From the NCBI GenBank assembly GCA_039995105.1, contig CP146203.1:2418001-2482000 (forward strand): 64,000 nt of DNA, written 5' to 3'. This stretch comes from Jonesiaceae bacterium BS-20. Lineage in GTDB: Bacteria > Actinomycetota > Actinomycetes > Actinomycetales > Cellulomonadaceae. Each line of letters starts with the position of its first letter. Within the stretch, counting starts at the first letter, position 1. Shown here in pieces: positions 51,606 through 61,028 of the stretch. Under the pieces are notes generated by a model. It worked only from the letters and a program-made list of their open reading frames with translations, was not told where the DNA came from and made no database searches. The position numbers were made by a program, and so were the translations under genes.

Positions 51606-52784
51606 TCAGCCAATCAGGTGCTTGAGTGCAAGCTGGTTCAGGCGTACAAAGCCGAAGTCGCGCTGGGCGGCTGCATCGGCGTCGTATTCCTCGAAGGAGG
51701 ACTTGTCCGCGAACAGGTCCGCGAAGGTCTCGCCAGCGGACATGGTTGGCTCAGCTAGTTCGAACAGGCCGGCAACCTTCATGGCTTCCTGCACCTCTGG
51801 GTCCGCGCGGTAAGCGTCTGACTTGGCAGCCAGCATCTTGTACATGTCCATGTTCGCCTTGGCAGAGTCCCAAACACCTGCAACTGCCTCGGTGCGACTT
51901 GGCTTGTAGTCGAAGTGACGTGGGCCGGTGTAGCGAGGAGCATCCGGGGACGCTGGGAAGCCGTTCTCAACCAGGTCAACCGTGAAGAACGCGGAGGTCA
52001 GGTCGCCGTGACCGAACACGAGGTCCTGGTCAAACTTGATTGAGCGCTGACCGTTGAGGTCAATGTGGAAGAGCTTTTCAGCCCACAGCGCCTGGGCCAG
52101 ACCGTGGGTGTAGTTCAGGCCAGCCATCTGCTCGTGGCCGGTCTCTGGGTTCAGTCCAACAATGTCACCGTGCTCAAGCTCGGCAATGAAACCAAGTGCG
52201 TGGCCAATGGTTGGCAAGAAGATGTCACCGCGTGGCTCGTTTGGCTTTGGCTCAAGGGCGATCTGCATGTCGTAGCCCTTTTCCTTGATGTACGCGGCAA
52301 CGGTGTCTACACCCTCGCGGTAACGGTCAAGCGCTGCGTGCAGGTCCTTAGCACCGTCGTACTCGGTTCCTTCGCGGCCACCCCACATGACAAAGGTCTT
52401 GGCGCCGAGCTCAGCGGTCAGGTCGATGTTACGCAGAACCTTGCGCAGTGCGAACCGGCGGACGCTGCGGTCGTTGGAGGTAACGCCACCGTCCTTGAAT
52501 ACCGGGTGGGAGAACAGGTTGGTGGTGACCATCTCGATGGTCATGCCGGTCTCCTGTGCCGCATCCTTGATTTCACCGAGCAGGCGGTCGCGGGTTGCAT
52601 CATCCGAGCCGAATGGAACTACGTCGTCATCGTGGAAGGTGAAGCCCCAAGCACCGAGCTCGGCTAGCTTGCGAACGTCATCGGCTGGGTTGCGGTGTGC
52701 GCGGGATGCGGACCCAAACTGGTCCTGGCCCGACCATCCGGTGGTCCATAGACCGAAGGAAAAGTTAATGTTTGAAGCTGACAT
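51606..52784 (-). CDS. xylA: Xylose isomerase (actinobacterial type)
   Basis: A 392-residue TIM-barrel isomerase of the shorter class I type seen in Streptomyces and Arthrobacter. Active-site segments are visible: [10 protein letters not shown] (catalytic His and Asp), [28 protein letters not shown] (metal Glu), and [20 protein letters not shown]. It converts D-xylose to D-xylulose. It is the first gene of xylAB, divergent from the ROK regulator across a 72-base gap with a palindrome. Confidence 0.96.
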   Translation of the reverse strand: MSASNINFSFGLWTTGWSGQDQFGSASRAHRNPADDVRKLAELGAWGFTFHDDDVVPFGSDDATRDRLLGEIKDAAQETGMTIEMVTTNLFSHPVFKDGGVTSNDRSVRRFALRKVLRNIDLTAELGAKTFVMWGGREGTEYDGAKDLHAALDRYREGVDTVAAYIKEKGYDMQIALEPKPNEPRGDIFLPTIGHALGFIAELEHGDIVGLNPETGHEQMAGLNYTHGLAQALWAEKLFHIDLNGQRSIKFDQDLVFGHGDLTSAFFTVDLVENGFPASPDAPRYTGPRHFDYKPSRTEAVAGVWDSAKANMDMYKMLAAKSDAYRADPEVQEAMKVAGLFELAEPTMSAGETFADLFADKSSFEEYDADAAAQRDFGFVRLNQLALKHLIG

Positions 52785-52817
52785 GCTGGACTCCTCATCG
52801 AGAAATTATTTGTTGTG

Positions 52818-52833
52818 TGATTAAACTTAATCA
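52818..52833. promoter_or_regulatory. Palindromic xyl operator candidate
   Basis: TGATTAAACTTAATCA has perfect 7-bp arms around AC and lies between xylA and the divergent ROK gene, overlapping the likely promoters of both. Confidence 0.6.
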
Positions 52834-52856
52834 TTCTTTTAGGTAAGGTCAAGACC

Positions 52857-54080
52857 ATGAGTGTAAAAAGTGCCTCCGGACAACACACCCTGCGCGAGCA
52901 AAACCTCGCCTTGGTCGCCCAAGAAATCTTCTTAGCTCCCACACCCATCTCGCGTGCGACCGTTTCTGGACGCACCGGGCTCACCCGCGCAACCGTTTCC
53001 GCCCTCGTAGATTTCCTGGTCGACGCGAGTATTGTGGCGGAACTTGAACCCGTCGCACCCAAGGGAGCGGGCCGCCCCGCGGTTCCTCTGGTTCCCGCCA
53101 AAGGAACCTACTTTGGGATTGGCCTTGAAGTCACCGTGACCTCCCTCGTTGGGGTCATCTACGACCTTACCGGAACGCAATTGGCGCACTTGGAAATCTT
53201 GCACCGCCCGAACCTGTCACCAGATCAGACTTTCCAAGCGTTGGCCCGGCTCACCACCGAACTCATTGCCCGGGCAAGTAAGCAGGTAGCAGCCCCTCCC
53301 GGCGTTACTCCGGTTATCGCGGGTGTGGCACTGGCTCTTCCCGGACTGGTTGACCCAAATTCGGGTTCACTGCGGATCGCGCCAAACCTTGGCTGGCAAA
53401 ATCTTGATCCAGTTGACACCTCTGCCATCGCGTTCGCAATTGCCGAGGCAACCGGCCAAAACGTTACGGTGACCATCGGTAACGAGGCAAAATTTGGTGC
53501 CATCGCGCAAACGTTTAGCTCAGATCTGTCAACTTTTATCTATGTCTCATCCGATGTAGGAATCGGTTCAACCATCATGATGAATGGGGCACCATTCTTT
53601 GGCCGCCGGGGCTGGAGCGGGGAGCTAGGACACGTTACGATCGACCCGGATGGTCCGCGCTGCACCTGCGGTTCATTGGGCTGCTTGGAGCAGTATGCCG
53701 GCCGCAACGCCGTGTTCAAGGCAGCCGGTTTGGACCAGGACGCTCATCTGCATGACCTCCTGAGCAGGGTACAGGATGGCCCGGGACTTGAGGCGATCGG
53801 TCGGGCCGGAGCGGCCCTTGGCGCAGCACTATCGGACTACGTCAATCTCATCGATATTGACACCATAGTTCTGGGTGGCATCTACGCACCTCTGACCCCG
53901 TTTCTGCAACCGGTCATCGTTGCAACCTTGAAGGACAAGGTGTTGTCCGCTCAGTGGTCGCAGTTCTCCGTTGTTGCCGCCCCCGTTGAGTTCGACGCCG
54001 CACCGATTGGGGCCGCCCGGCAAGTATTGCGCGGAGTTTATGAACATCCTGCGCAATGGATCAACCAGGAACCCGTTTAG
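52857..54080 (+). CDS. xylR: ROK-family xylose repressor XylR
   Basis: A 407-residue ROK regulator with an N-terminal winged helix (SRATVSGRTGLTRATVSALV) and a C-terminal ROK kinase-like sugar-binding domain. The zinc motif CTCGSLGCLE and the GELGHVTIDPDG segment are typical. It probably represses xylAB until xylose binds. TAAGGT seven bases before ATG suggests a leaderless message. A palindrome at 52818-52833 is the likely binding site. Confidence 0.92.
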   Translation: MSVKSASGQHTLREQNLALVAQEIFLAPTPISRATVSGRTGLTRATVSALVDFLVDASIVAELEPVAPKGAGRPAVPLVPAKGTYFGIGLEVTVTSLVGVIYDLTGTQLAHLEILHRPNLSPDQTFQALARLTTELIARASKQVAAPPGVTPVIAGVALALPGLVDPNSGSLRIAPNLGWQNLDPVDTSAIAFAIAEATGQNVTVTIGNEAKFGAIAQTFSSDLSTFIYVSSDVGIGSTIMMNGAPFFGRRGWSGELGHVTIDPDGPRCTCGSLGCLEQYAGRNAVFKAAGLDQDAHLHDLLSRVQDGPGLEAIGRAGAALGAALSDYVNLIDIDTIVLGGIYAPLTPFLQPVIVATLKDKVLSAQWSQFSVVAAPVEFDAAPIGAARQVLRGVYEHPAQWINQEPV

Positions 54081-54180
54081 GCCGCGCGGCGCGTAGACTA
54101 AAGGTTGGCCCAAATAGGTTTACTGCCGGTTCATTCTGACGCTTTCGATGCTGGAACGGGCACCATTGTTAAGGATTGTA

Positions 54181-55971
54181 GTGCGCTTAGTTTCGCTCGT
54201 TACCCGCCCCGTTCTAGCCCTTGGTGTAGCGCTGGTGCTGGTGATGCTCGCCGGATTTTCTGCGCGTGCCTCGTCCGTTGATACCACGTCCGTTGATACC
54301 TCACCCGAGCCACACAAGAATTTGGCTGTCACCATCGACCTAGCATCTTCCGGTGTGGTCACGGTTACTGAACACCACACGTGGCTGGTAGAACCGGCAA
54401 ATAGCCAAAATGTAGTGCGCCATCTTCCCCTGTTCGCCCCGTACTCCGGGGAGCTGATGAAGAAGTTTGACTACACCAACTTTGAAGTCTCATCGCCTGA
54501 GTCAAGCTACGATCTAAAAGTATTGGACAACGGGTCCGAGCTTGAAGTTCGCATGACCAAGTCAATCAACGCGGACCAAAAAGCTCCCGCATTGGTCCCC
54601 ACGAACCAAGAATTGGCAACAATCGAGGTAGAACTCAGTTACAACATCAAGGGCGTCCTTTCGACCACCCGCATCCCCAGCGGAGATGTGGTTGCGAACG
54701 AGTTTTTCTGGTCTATTTTGACCAACTCCACGGTTGAGTACTCGACCGTCGCATTCACTATTAACGCGCCAGTTCCAGCTTTGGAGAACGAATGCCTGCT
54801 GGAACCACCGCCGGCGCCCGAGGATATCTTGACCCTTGCACCAACCTGCGTTGAACAAAGCACGGGCCAGAACCTCAGCTACTTGGCTACCCCCGTTCCC
54901 ACCGGAACACTTCTAGATGCCAGGGTAACGTTCCCGGCAGGTACCTTTAACCGCACCGCACTACTCACCGTGGACTGGACCGATGCCCAGCAGGAACAAG
55001 ACGCGGGGGATACCGATACCCAGGTTCCGTTTGACCCCACGTGGACCGAGAACCTTGACGAGGGCCTAGCCAAGTCAAATAATCAGTTGCTTCCCCTGCT
55101 GGTCGCGCTGCTCATCGCGGCAATGATCGCCGCAACTATTGTTTTCACCCGGCGCCGCAGCGACTACAGATTCGTTGCCACCCAACCCGGCCTGATTCCC
55201 CCCGGTGCAAGCTCCCATCCAGTGGAACGGGCACCCCAAACACTTACTGCGGTTCGCTCGCATACCCCGCCCGCTGACCTCAGTGTTGCCGAGGCCGGCG
55301 CGGTCTTGACCGCTGGGCTGCGTGGGAAAGACGTAACCGCTACCCTCATTGATCTTGCGGTGCGCCGGGCCCTGTCAATTACCGAATTACCGGCTGCACA
55401 AGGCCCAGTTACCTGGCGCATCACCAAAAACTCGCCGGTGGCAGACCTCATCCTGCTCCCCCATGAACAGGCCCTGCTTGACGCGCTCTTTGCTCACGGC
55501 GATGAGATCGAAACCGTGTCCATGCACGCCAACTTCGCGCTGGGAGCGCTCGATGTCCTGCGTACCTTGGGGCAGGAGATCGCCAACCGGGAGCTCTTCA
55601 AGCAATTGTTAGAGCATGAATCGATCGGGCGCCAACACCGCAAACAGCGCACCGCACCGGGCCGGGCCTACCTTGAGCAGCTGAGCGGATTTAGTGACTT
55701 CTTGGCTGATCCAAAGCCCGAGGAACTAGAACAATTGGTCGCTCAGGCCCCAATCACCGAGGTATTTTGCGCATACCTACCGTGGGCGCTTACTTGCGAT
55801 CAGGCCGATGCCTGGGCGCGTGCCTGCGATGCTTACGTGTCTGGTTCCGGGCACTTCCAAGGCAATACACGGTCAGAAGTTCCGTGGTTTTGCCTCGATG
55901 GGGCGGCTTGGAACGGGACATTCGCGGATTTGGTTGAGCACATTACCCGGTTAGTAAAAACAGGATACTAA
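54181..55971 (+). CDS. DUF2207 membrane protein
   Basis: A protein of about 596 residues from GTG 54181, which has AAGGA five bases upstream; the frame is open to 54148. A signal peptide (about 5-33) leads to an extracytoplasmic DUF2207 domain (about 45-290), a membrane helix (about 300-322, LLPLLVALLIAAMIAATIVF) and a large cytoplasmic region of 250 residues with the conserved ATLIDLAVRRALSI segment. The two cysteines in ALENECLLEPP and LAPTCVEQS may pair. The role is unknown; the family is often found near cell-envelope genes. Confidence 0.82.
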   Translation: MRLVSLVTRPVLALGVALVLVMLAGFSARASSVDTTSVDTSPEPHKNLAVTIDLASSGVVTVTEHHTWLVEPANSQNVVRHLPLFAPYSGELMKKFDYTNFEVSSPESSYDLKVLDNGSELEVRMTKSINADQKAPALVPTNQELATIEVELSYNIKGVLSTTRIPSGDVVANEFFWSILTNSTVEYSTVAFTINAPVPALENECLLEPPPAPEDILTLAPTCVEQSTGQNLSYLATPVPTGTLLDARVTFPAGTFNRTALLTVDWTDAQQEQDAGDTDTQVPFDPTWTENLDEGLAKSNNQLLPLLVALLIAAMIAATIVFTRRRSDYRFVATQPGLIPPGASSHPVERAPQTLTAVRSHTPPADLSVAEAGAVLTAGLRGKDVTATLIDLAVRRALSITELPAAQGPVTWRITKNSPVADLILLPHEQALLDALFAHGDEIETVSMHANFALGALDVLRTLGQEIANRELFKQLLEHESIGRQHRKQRTAPGRAYLEQLSGFSDFLADPKPEELEQLVAQAPITEVFCAYLPWALTCDQADAWARACDAYVSGSGHFQGNTRSEVPWFCLDGAAWNGTFADLVEHITRLVKTGY

Positions 55972-56061
55972 AAATTCACGGGACTGTGGCTGAGTAGCTG
56001 GGATACGGTGTTCAAGGTGCTACCGATATTTGATTACCCAGCTTTGGTTGCGTGGCTTCAA

Positions 56062-56095
56062 TAGCGCGCTAGATTCGCCATTGAATCCAGCGCTA
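56062..56095 (+). terminator. Possible weak hairpin after DUF2207 gene
   Basis: Arms TAGCGCGCTAGATTC (56062-56076) and GAATCCAGCGCTA (56083-56095) can pair with a bulge; GTCTTGATCC follows. The signal is weak. Confidence 0.3.
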
Positions 56096-56190
56096 GTCTT
56101 GATCCTAACGACTATTTTGCCGCGATACCTGCACCAATGATTACGTTTAGGCAACGTTTATTCCTACCGCAGTTAGTTGAGGAACCTGTA

Positions 56191-57213
56191 ATGCAACCAT
56201 ATCTGGCCTCCCCCACCCGTTATGATTCCATGTCATACCGCCGCACCGGTCGCTCCGGACTCGATTTACCCGCAATGTCGCTGGGACTGTGGCACAACTT
56301 TGGCGACACCAACCCATTTGAAACCCAACGCAGTATTTTGCGCCGGGCCTTCGACCTGGGTATCACCCACTTTGACCTGGCCAATAACTACGGCCCTCCA
56401 TACGGCAGTGCCGAGGAGAACTTTGGCCGCCACCTGGCTACCGATTTTGCGGCCTACCGCGACGAGCTCGTCATTTCCTCCAAGGCCGGTTATGACATGT
56501 GGCCAGGTCCCTACGGTGATGGTGGCTCACGTAAGTACCTGCTGTCATCACTTGACCAGTCGTTGCGGCGGATGAACCTGGATTACGTGGATATTTTCTA
56601 CTCCCACCGCCCAGACCCAACCGTGCCGATCGAGGAGACCATGGGGGCCCTGCACACCGCGGTAACGAGTGGCCGGGCACTGTACGCTGGCATCTCCAAT
56701 TACAGCCCCAGCCAAACGGTTGCGGCCCAGCGCGCTATGGCAGATCTGGGTACCCCCTTGATCATCCACCAGCCCAGCTATTCAATGTTTAACCGCCACA
56801 TTGAACAAGCCGATGAGTCGGGTAAGAACTTGCTTGAGACCGTGAATGCGTTGGGCATGGGAATGATCGTGTTCTCTCCCCTTGCTCAGGGCTTGCTCAC
56901 GGCCAAGTACCTCGGTGGGGAGGTTCCAGCCGGCTCCCGCGCGTCCGTGGGGCACTTTTTGAAGCCCGCAGCGATCAACCCTATTTTGATTGAGCGTGCC
57001 CGTGCGCTCAATGAGATTGCTCTTGAACGCGACCAGACACTGGCGCAGTTGGCGCTGTCGTGGATTCTTCGCGATGCCCGAATCACCTCGGTCTTGGTGG
57101 GAGCGTCTTCGGCGGCCCAGTTGGAAGACAGCGTCAAGGCGCTGTCCGCCCCCGCCTTGTCCGAACAAGAACTTGAGCGGATTGAAGAATTTGCGATAGA
57201 CAAGACCGTCTAG
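56191..57213 (+). CDS. Aldo/keto reductase (glyceraldehyde-phosphate reductase type)
   Basis: A protein of 340 residues of the AKR14-like group (YghZ/Gpr). It shows FDLANNYGPPYGSAEENFG with the catalytic Tyr and Asp, VISSKAGYDMWPGPYGDGG with the Lys, and DIFYSHRPDPTVPIEE with the His. These enzymes reduce L-glyceraldehyde 3-phosphate or methylglyoxal using NADPH. GAGGA seven bases before ATG 56191 fixes the start over the frame from 56137. A bidirectional terminator follows. Confidence 0.88.
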   Translation: MQPYLASPTRYDSMSYRRTGRSGLDLPAMSLGLWHNFGDTNPFETQRSILRRAFDLGITHFDLANNYGPPYGSAEENFGRHLATDFAAYRDELVISSKAGYDMWPGPYGDGGSRKYLLSSLDQSLRRMNLDYVDIFYSHRPDPTVPIEETMGALHTAVTSGRALYAGISNYSPSQTVAAQRAMADLGTPLIIHQPSYSMFNRHIEQADESGKNLLETVNALGMGMIVFSPLAQGLLTAKYLGGEVPAGSRASVGHFLKPAAINPILIERARALNEIALERDQTLAQLALSWILRDARITSVLVGASSAAQLEDSVKALSAPALSEQELERIEEFAIDKTV

Positions 57214-57215
57214 GA

Positions 57216-57268
57216 AAAAATATAGCCGGGTGCGTGCCCAGTTTTGGTACGAACCCGGCTATATTTTT
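57216..57268. terminator. Bidirectional terminator
   Basis: A perfect 16-bp stem (57216-57231 with 57253-57268) starts with A5 and ends with T5, so it can stop transcription from both the reductase gene and the convergent tgpA-like gene. Confidence 0.9.
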
Positions 57269-57285
57269 GTCCGTAACCGGTACGG

Positions 57286-59673
57286 CTACTTCTTGGCGGT
57301 CCGGCTCTTTTTCTCGAGGCGGCGGCGCATCCGTTCGCTGCGTAAGGATCGACGTGAGAGGGTGGCTCGGAGCCGGGTACGCCTGCGTTCCGCTGCCCGC
57401 AGGTCTCGGACGGCTTTCTGGGACAGTATCCAGAACTGCTTGGCCTCGCCGTCGGACGGTGTTGCACCGGCAAAGACCGCACCATCGGCGAGCTCAGCTA
57501 ACTCGGTCAATACCTCTGGCTTATCCGGGGCCAAGAACCTAGCGGTCTGGCGCCGGGTAAGATCCGCGCTAGGCACCTTGCCTAGGTCTTGGGAGACATC
57601 GATAATCTCCTGCCAGCCACCCGTAATTTGGGCCATGGCTGGGCCCCGCTGACGTTTGCGCCGCCGGCGCCATTTCGCCCACACAATCAACAGCGGCCAG
57701 ATCGCTAGAAGCAGGACCGGTATGCCAACGGCGAGCACCACCTTGACTATGACTGGCCAGCTGGTTTCTTCCGGAATATTCTCTTGTTCACTGGTGATGT
57801 TTGTTTCCTCCGAGTCAACCTGGGGAGGTGTGATCGGTTGTGGCGGGTCCGGTGGCTTTTGGTTTGTCTGCGGTTGCGGTTCTACCTCGCTGGGCTTGTC
57901 AGAGTCTTGCGGGGTACGGCTCGAGTCCGGGGTGGGAAAGTATGACACCCACCCGTGCTTGCCATAATTAATCTCCACCCAGGCGGTCATGTCCTCGCCC
58001 GTAAAGGTAATGGCCGATTCAGGGTCATGGTCCTGCGGGTCAAATCCCAAAACTACCCTGGCGGGTAGGCCCAACTCGCGTGCCATGAGCGCCATCGCCG
58101 AGGCGTACTGCTCAGCGTCTCCGATCATCAGGTCTTCGGTCAGCAGCGCGCTAATGCGGTCGGTGCCGTGGCCGGACAAGGACCTAGCACCGCCAGCTTG
58201 TTCACCGTGGCTGAAGTATCCGGATGATTGAAAGTACTGCTCTAAATCTCGGGCAACTAAGGCGGGCGTAGTTGCATCTTTGGTGATTTGCAGGGCCCTA
58301 TCCCGGACTACATCGGGTACCTGACTTTGGGTCGGTACGAGCCCGTTATCCGGCTCTGTCTCACCGAGTTCCAGGTCGGTTGGCTGCTTGGCAATTGCCC
58401 CCACCATGCGATACCGCATTCCCGGTGTCACCCCGGCAATTGCCACCCCGGTTTTTGTCAGATCATTGAACCGAAAATCAACGTTGTTGGTGGTCGAGGT
58501 GTCAAACAAAATCGTTTGCAACGCTCCCACAGTAGGAACCCACACACCCGTGAGTTCCCCAATCACCACCTGAATCTGGTATTTTTCGCCGGCTTGTTCG
58601 AGGCTACTCAACTCGACGGAATCACTAATGCGCCTAAAGGCTGCCGACCCGTGAGTCCCCGCGGTGTCCGAGACGTTCCAGACAACCCCGTCAAACTCAT
58701 CCATGGTCGCGAGGCGCACCAGACCTGATTCCGGTAGCCCCTTCATGGTCAACAGTTCAGTGTCTGCAAAATCTTTGATGTAACTGCGATACTTCGACAA
58801 CGGACTGATTTGCGCGGTGGGGTCAAACGGTGGCACCACAATTGAGCGCAGAACAAAGCGCTGATTATTCTCAAGGAGTGCGGGCGTCAAGAATCCCACC
58901 CCAAGGCCTGCGACGGTCAGCAATGCGACGAGAGCGGGCCAACGCCGCGCCCGCCACTGTCCCATGCGCCAAGCCGCCCACAGGGCAAGCGTGGTGGCCA
59001 GAACGATTCCTAGTCCTGTCGCAAGGTTCGCTTCCGCGGGCCCCCAAAGCACACCGATGGCAAGCACCACCGCAACACACAGAATCACCCCGATGGTACT
59101 GAGCCAACTGCGCCGCCACACTACGAGCGCGGTTACCAATGCGGCGCCCAAGAATGCCACCAAGAATGGCAAAATCAATGTGCCCTGCTCGGTTCCCAGT
59201 GGGGTTTCAAGGGTGAGTAGATCTTTCCAACTCGTCACAATCCCCATCAGGACTTCACTCATGGCCGCCCCGGTTGGCACCACCTTCAACGACACAAGAT
59301 CGTTGACGGTGACCGCCGAGCCCACCACCACGTAGGTGACCGTGGCAACCACCATGGTTAAAGCCGCGGGCCAGCGTAAGAACCCGCCCAGCAAAATCGG
59401 CAGAGCTCCCATGAGGACCCCAACGATAACCGTGTACAGTGCGCCGTCAGAGGCAAATGTAGGCAGGATCGGGACGAGGGCCAGCCCCACGCACACCACA
59501 ACGATGGCGACTTCCCAGATCGCCTGGAGCGGCGCCCAGGGTTGCCTCAAAGCTTGCACGTCTTGCTTGGGGGTCTGCCTGGTTTGGGAGATGCGCCTCC
59601 GTGCTGCTCGAGTCGTTGAAGGCTGTGCACCCATCTGGGTCTGCGAAGGCGGTTGATGCGTTGAAGTGCTCAA
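57286..59673 (-). CDS. TgpA-type membrane protein, inactive transglutaminase fold
   Basis: A 795-residue protein with six or so N-terminal helices (about 50-270; DUF3488), an extracytoplasmic transglutaminase-like domain (about 440-600), a Pro/Gln-rich linker, one further helix (about 640-662) and a DUF4129-type cytoplasmic tail rich in Arg/Lys. At the three catalytic positions it has Ala520 (in GDAEQYA, normally Cys), Thr563 (in MTAWVEIN, normally His) and Phe579 (in FPTPD, normally Asp), so it is probably not a transglutaminase. It overlaps the DUF58 gene by four bases. Confidence 0.85.
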   Translation of the reverse strand: MSTSTHQPPSQTQMGAQPSTTRAARRRISQTRQTPKQDVQALRQPWAPLQAIWEVAIVVVCVGLALVPILPTFASDGALYTVIVGVLMGALPILLGGFLRWPAALTMVVATVTYVVVGSAVTVNDLVSLKVVPTGAAMSEVLMGIVTSWKDLLTLETPLGTEQGTLILPFLVAFLGAALVTALVVWRRSWLSTIGVILCVAVVLAIGVLWGPAEANLATGLGIVLATTLALWAAWRMGQWRARRWPALVALLTVAGLGVGFLTPALLENNQRFVLRSIVVPPFDPTAQISPLSKYRSYIKDFADTELLTMKGLPESGLVRLATMDEFDGVVWNVSDTAGTHGSAAFRRISDSVELSSLEQAGEKYQIQVVIGELTGVWVPTVGALQTILFDTSTTNNVDFRFNDLTKTGVAIAGVTPGMRYRMVGAIAKQPTDLELGETEPDNGLVPTQSQVPDVVRDRALQITKDATTPALVARDLEQYFQSSGYFSHGEQAGGARSLSGHGTDRISALLTEDLMIGDAEQYASAMALMARELGLPARVVLGFDPQDHDPESAITFTGEDMTAWVEINYGKHGWVSYFPTPDSSRTPQDSDKPSEVEPQPQTNQKPPDPPQPITPPQVDSEETNITSEQENIPEETSWPVIVKVVLAVGIPVLLLAIWPLLIVWAKWRRRRKRQRGPAMAQITGGWQEIIDVSQDLGKVPSADLTRRQTARFLAPDKPEVLTELAELADGAVFAGATPSDGEAKQFWILSQKAVRDLRAAERRRTRLRATLSRRSLRSERMRRRLEKKSRTAKK

Positions 59674-61028
59674 ACTGAAACCACGACCTTACGCAAAAGT
59701 TTTGGCAGATCACCTAGGGCGCCCAAGGTTGCCAACGTAAGTTGACCGGAACTCCTGGCATTCACCGGCGCCCCCAACTCACAAGAAATGAACACGACGC
59801 GCATATTTGGGGAAAGTGCTTGGGACATCGTCCGCAGCGTCTCGGTGCTGGTAATTGAGCCGGTAATAATAATCCCTAGTGAGGCATCGGCACTGCGTTT
59901 CGCAATGACTTGTGCCGGGCTCTCGTACGGCTGGCCCACGGGATCCGCCGTGATCTGGCAGATGTCATCCAAAAACATGTGCGATGTTGCTGTGCGCAGT
60001 GGTTGCTCGGCACAAAACGCGGCGAGGTCCATCTCCTCACGGGCCACCTGGACCCCGAGTGAGGCAAGCACACTGACCCCCAGCTCATACTCCTGGTCGC
60101 TGCTCCAGGCACTGGTCATGTTCTCAAAGCCAATGGCGGTGAAGGTCCGCCTAGTGTCTTCGAACTGGCGCACCATCAGGTGCTGGGTGCGGGCTGAGCT
60201 CTTCCAGTGAATATTGCGATGATCATCCCCGGGCACATACTCGCGTAGAGCATGGAAGTTCATGTCATTGTCGGTCACCCGATTGCGGGTCTGCCCTTCC
60301 AAGTCCTTGACCAACCCCGCCGTGCTGGAGCCTAGTTGGATAATCTCCGGGTACACAAACAGATCGTGTTTTTCGGTCCATACCAGCTCCCGGCGGACCA
60401 AGCCGAGTGGATCGGAACGAACCGAGGATACCGGGCCTACGCCAATGAGGGCTCGGTGTTGGGTTGGGATTGCAAAGATTTCCTCATGAATTTGGCTGCG
60501 TCCAAGGCGCGGCAGCAAGAACTCGGCCCGGCTACGTCCCACCGGAAGTTCAATGCGGGCCGGAAGTAGACCACTGCGCCCCACATTGGTGATGGTGATC
60601 TGCCCAAATGCGCGTTCACCCACCTTGATGCGATTGTGGGCAAGTTCAAGGTCAACTGCGTATGATGACCGGCCAATCGTAAAGACTAAAGAACCCACAA
60701 CAACGATCAGTAAGAAGCCACCGAGCACCACAAATTCGGCCCACGCCAACCACACCCCGAGCGTAAGCGAGACTGCTGCCAAGGCAGAAAGAACCCAGCC
60801 AAGGACCGAAACCGTCGTGGTTACCTTTCTGGAAGTGCCACGTTGGCCCTCGGTTTCTTGACCGGGCAGTTCATGGTTTCGGAGCGTCAGGTTGCGTGAT
60901 TGCTCGCCCCGAAACTCCTGCGTGCCCACTTTCGATCCGCGCGCGCGGGAACCCGAGCGTTGCTTACGCTTGTTGGGGCGGGACGTCTTACCACTGCGGT
61001 ATGACGGTGGTTTCAAACTCATCATCAA
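59670..61028 (-). CDS. DUF58 domain membrane protein
   Basis: A 452-residue protein with a very basic N-terminus (about 1-80), two adjacent membrane helices (about 83-125) and a cytoplasmic DUF58 domain with the signature DDHRNIHWKSSARTQHLMVR. DUF58 proteins are von Willebrand A-like partners of MoxR ATPases. It overlaps both neighbours by four bases, showing tight translational coupling in the MoxR-DUF58-TgpA operon. The process they serve is not known; complex assembly or cell-envelope maturation has been proposed for the family. Confidence 0.88.
   Translation of the reverse strand: MMMSLKPPSYRSGKTSRPNKRKQRSGSRARGSKVGTQEFRGEQSRNLTLRNHELPGQETEGQRGTSRKVTTTVSVLGWVLSALAAVSLTLGVWLAWAEFVVLGGFLLIVVVGSLVFTIGRSSYAVDLELAHNRIKVGERAFGQITITNVGRSGLLPARIELPVGRSRAEFLLPRLGRSQIHEEIFAIPTQHRALIGVGPVSSVRSDPLGLVRRELVWTEKHDLFVYPEIIQLGSSTAGLVKDLEGQTRNRVTDNDMNFHALREYVPGDDHRNIHWKSSARTQHLMVRQFEDTRRTFTAIGFENMTSAWSSDQEYELGVSVLASLGVQVAREEMDLAAFCAEQPLRTATSHMFLDDICQITADPVGQPYESPAQVIAKRSADASLGIIITGSITSTETLRTMSQALSPNMRVVFISCELGAPVNARSSGQLTLATLGALGDLPKLLRKVVVSV

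Noticed and set aside
50162-54080. Recent horizontal transfer of the xylose locus
   Set aside because: Gene order and codon appearance match the surroundings, and actinobacterial-type XylA is expected here. Nothing shows transfer.
55972-56136. Possible tRNA or small RNA after the DUF2207 gene
   Set aside because: There is GTTCAA-like sequence but no acceptor stem, anticodon arm or T-arm that pairs correctly. Only a weak hairpin is seen.
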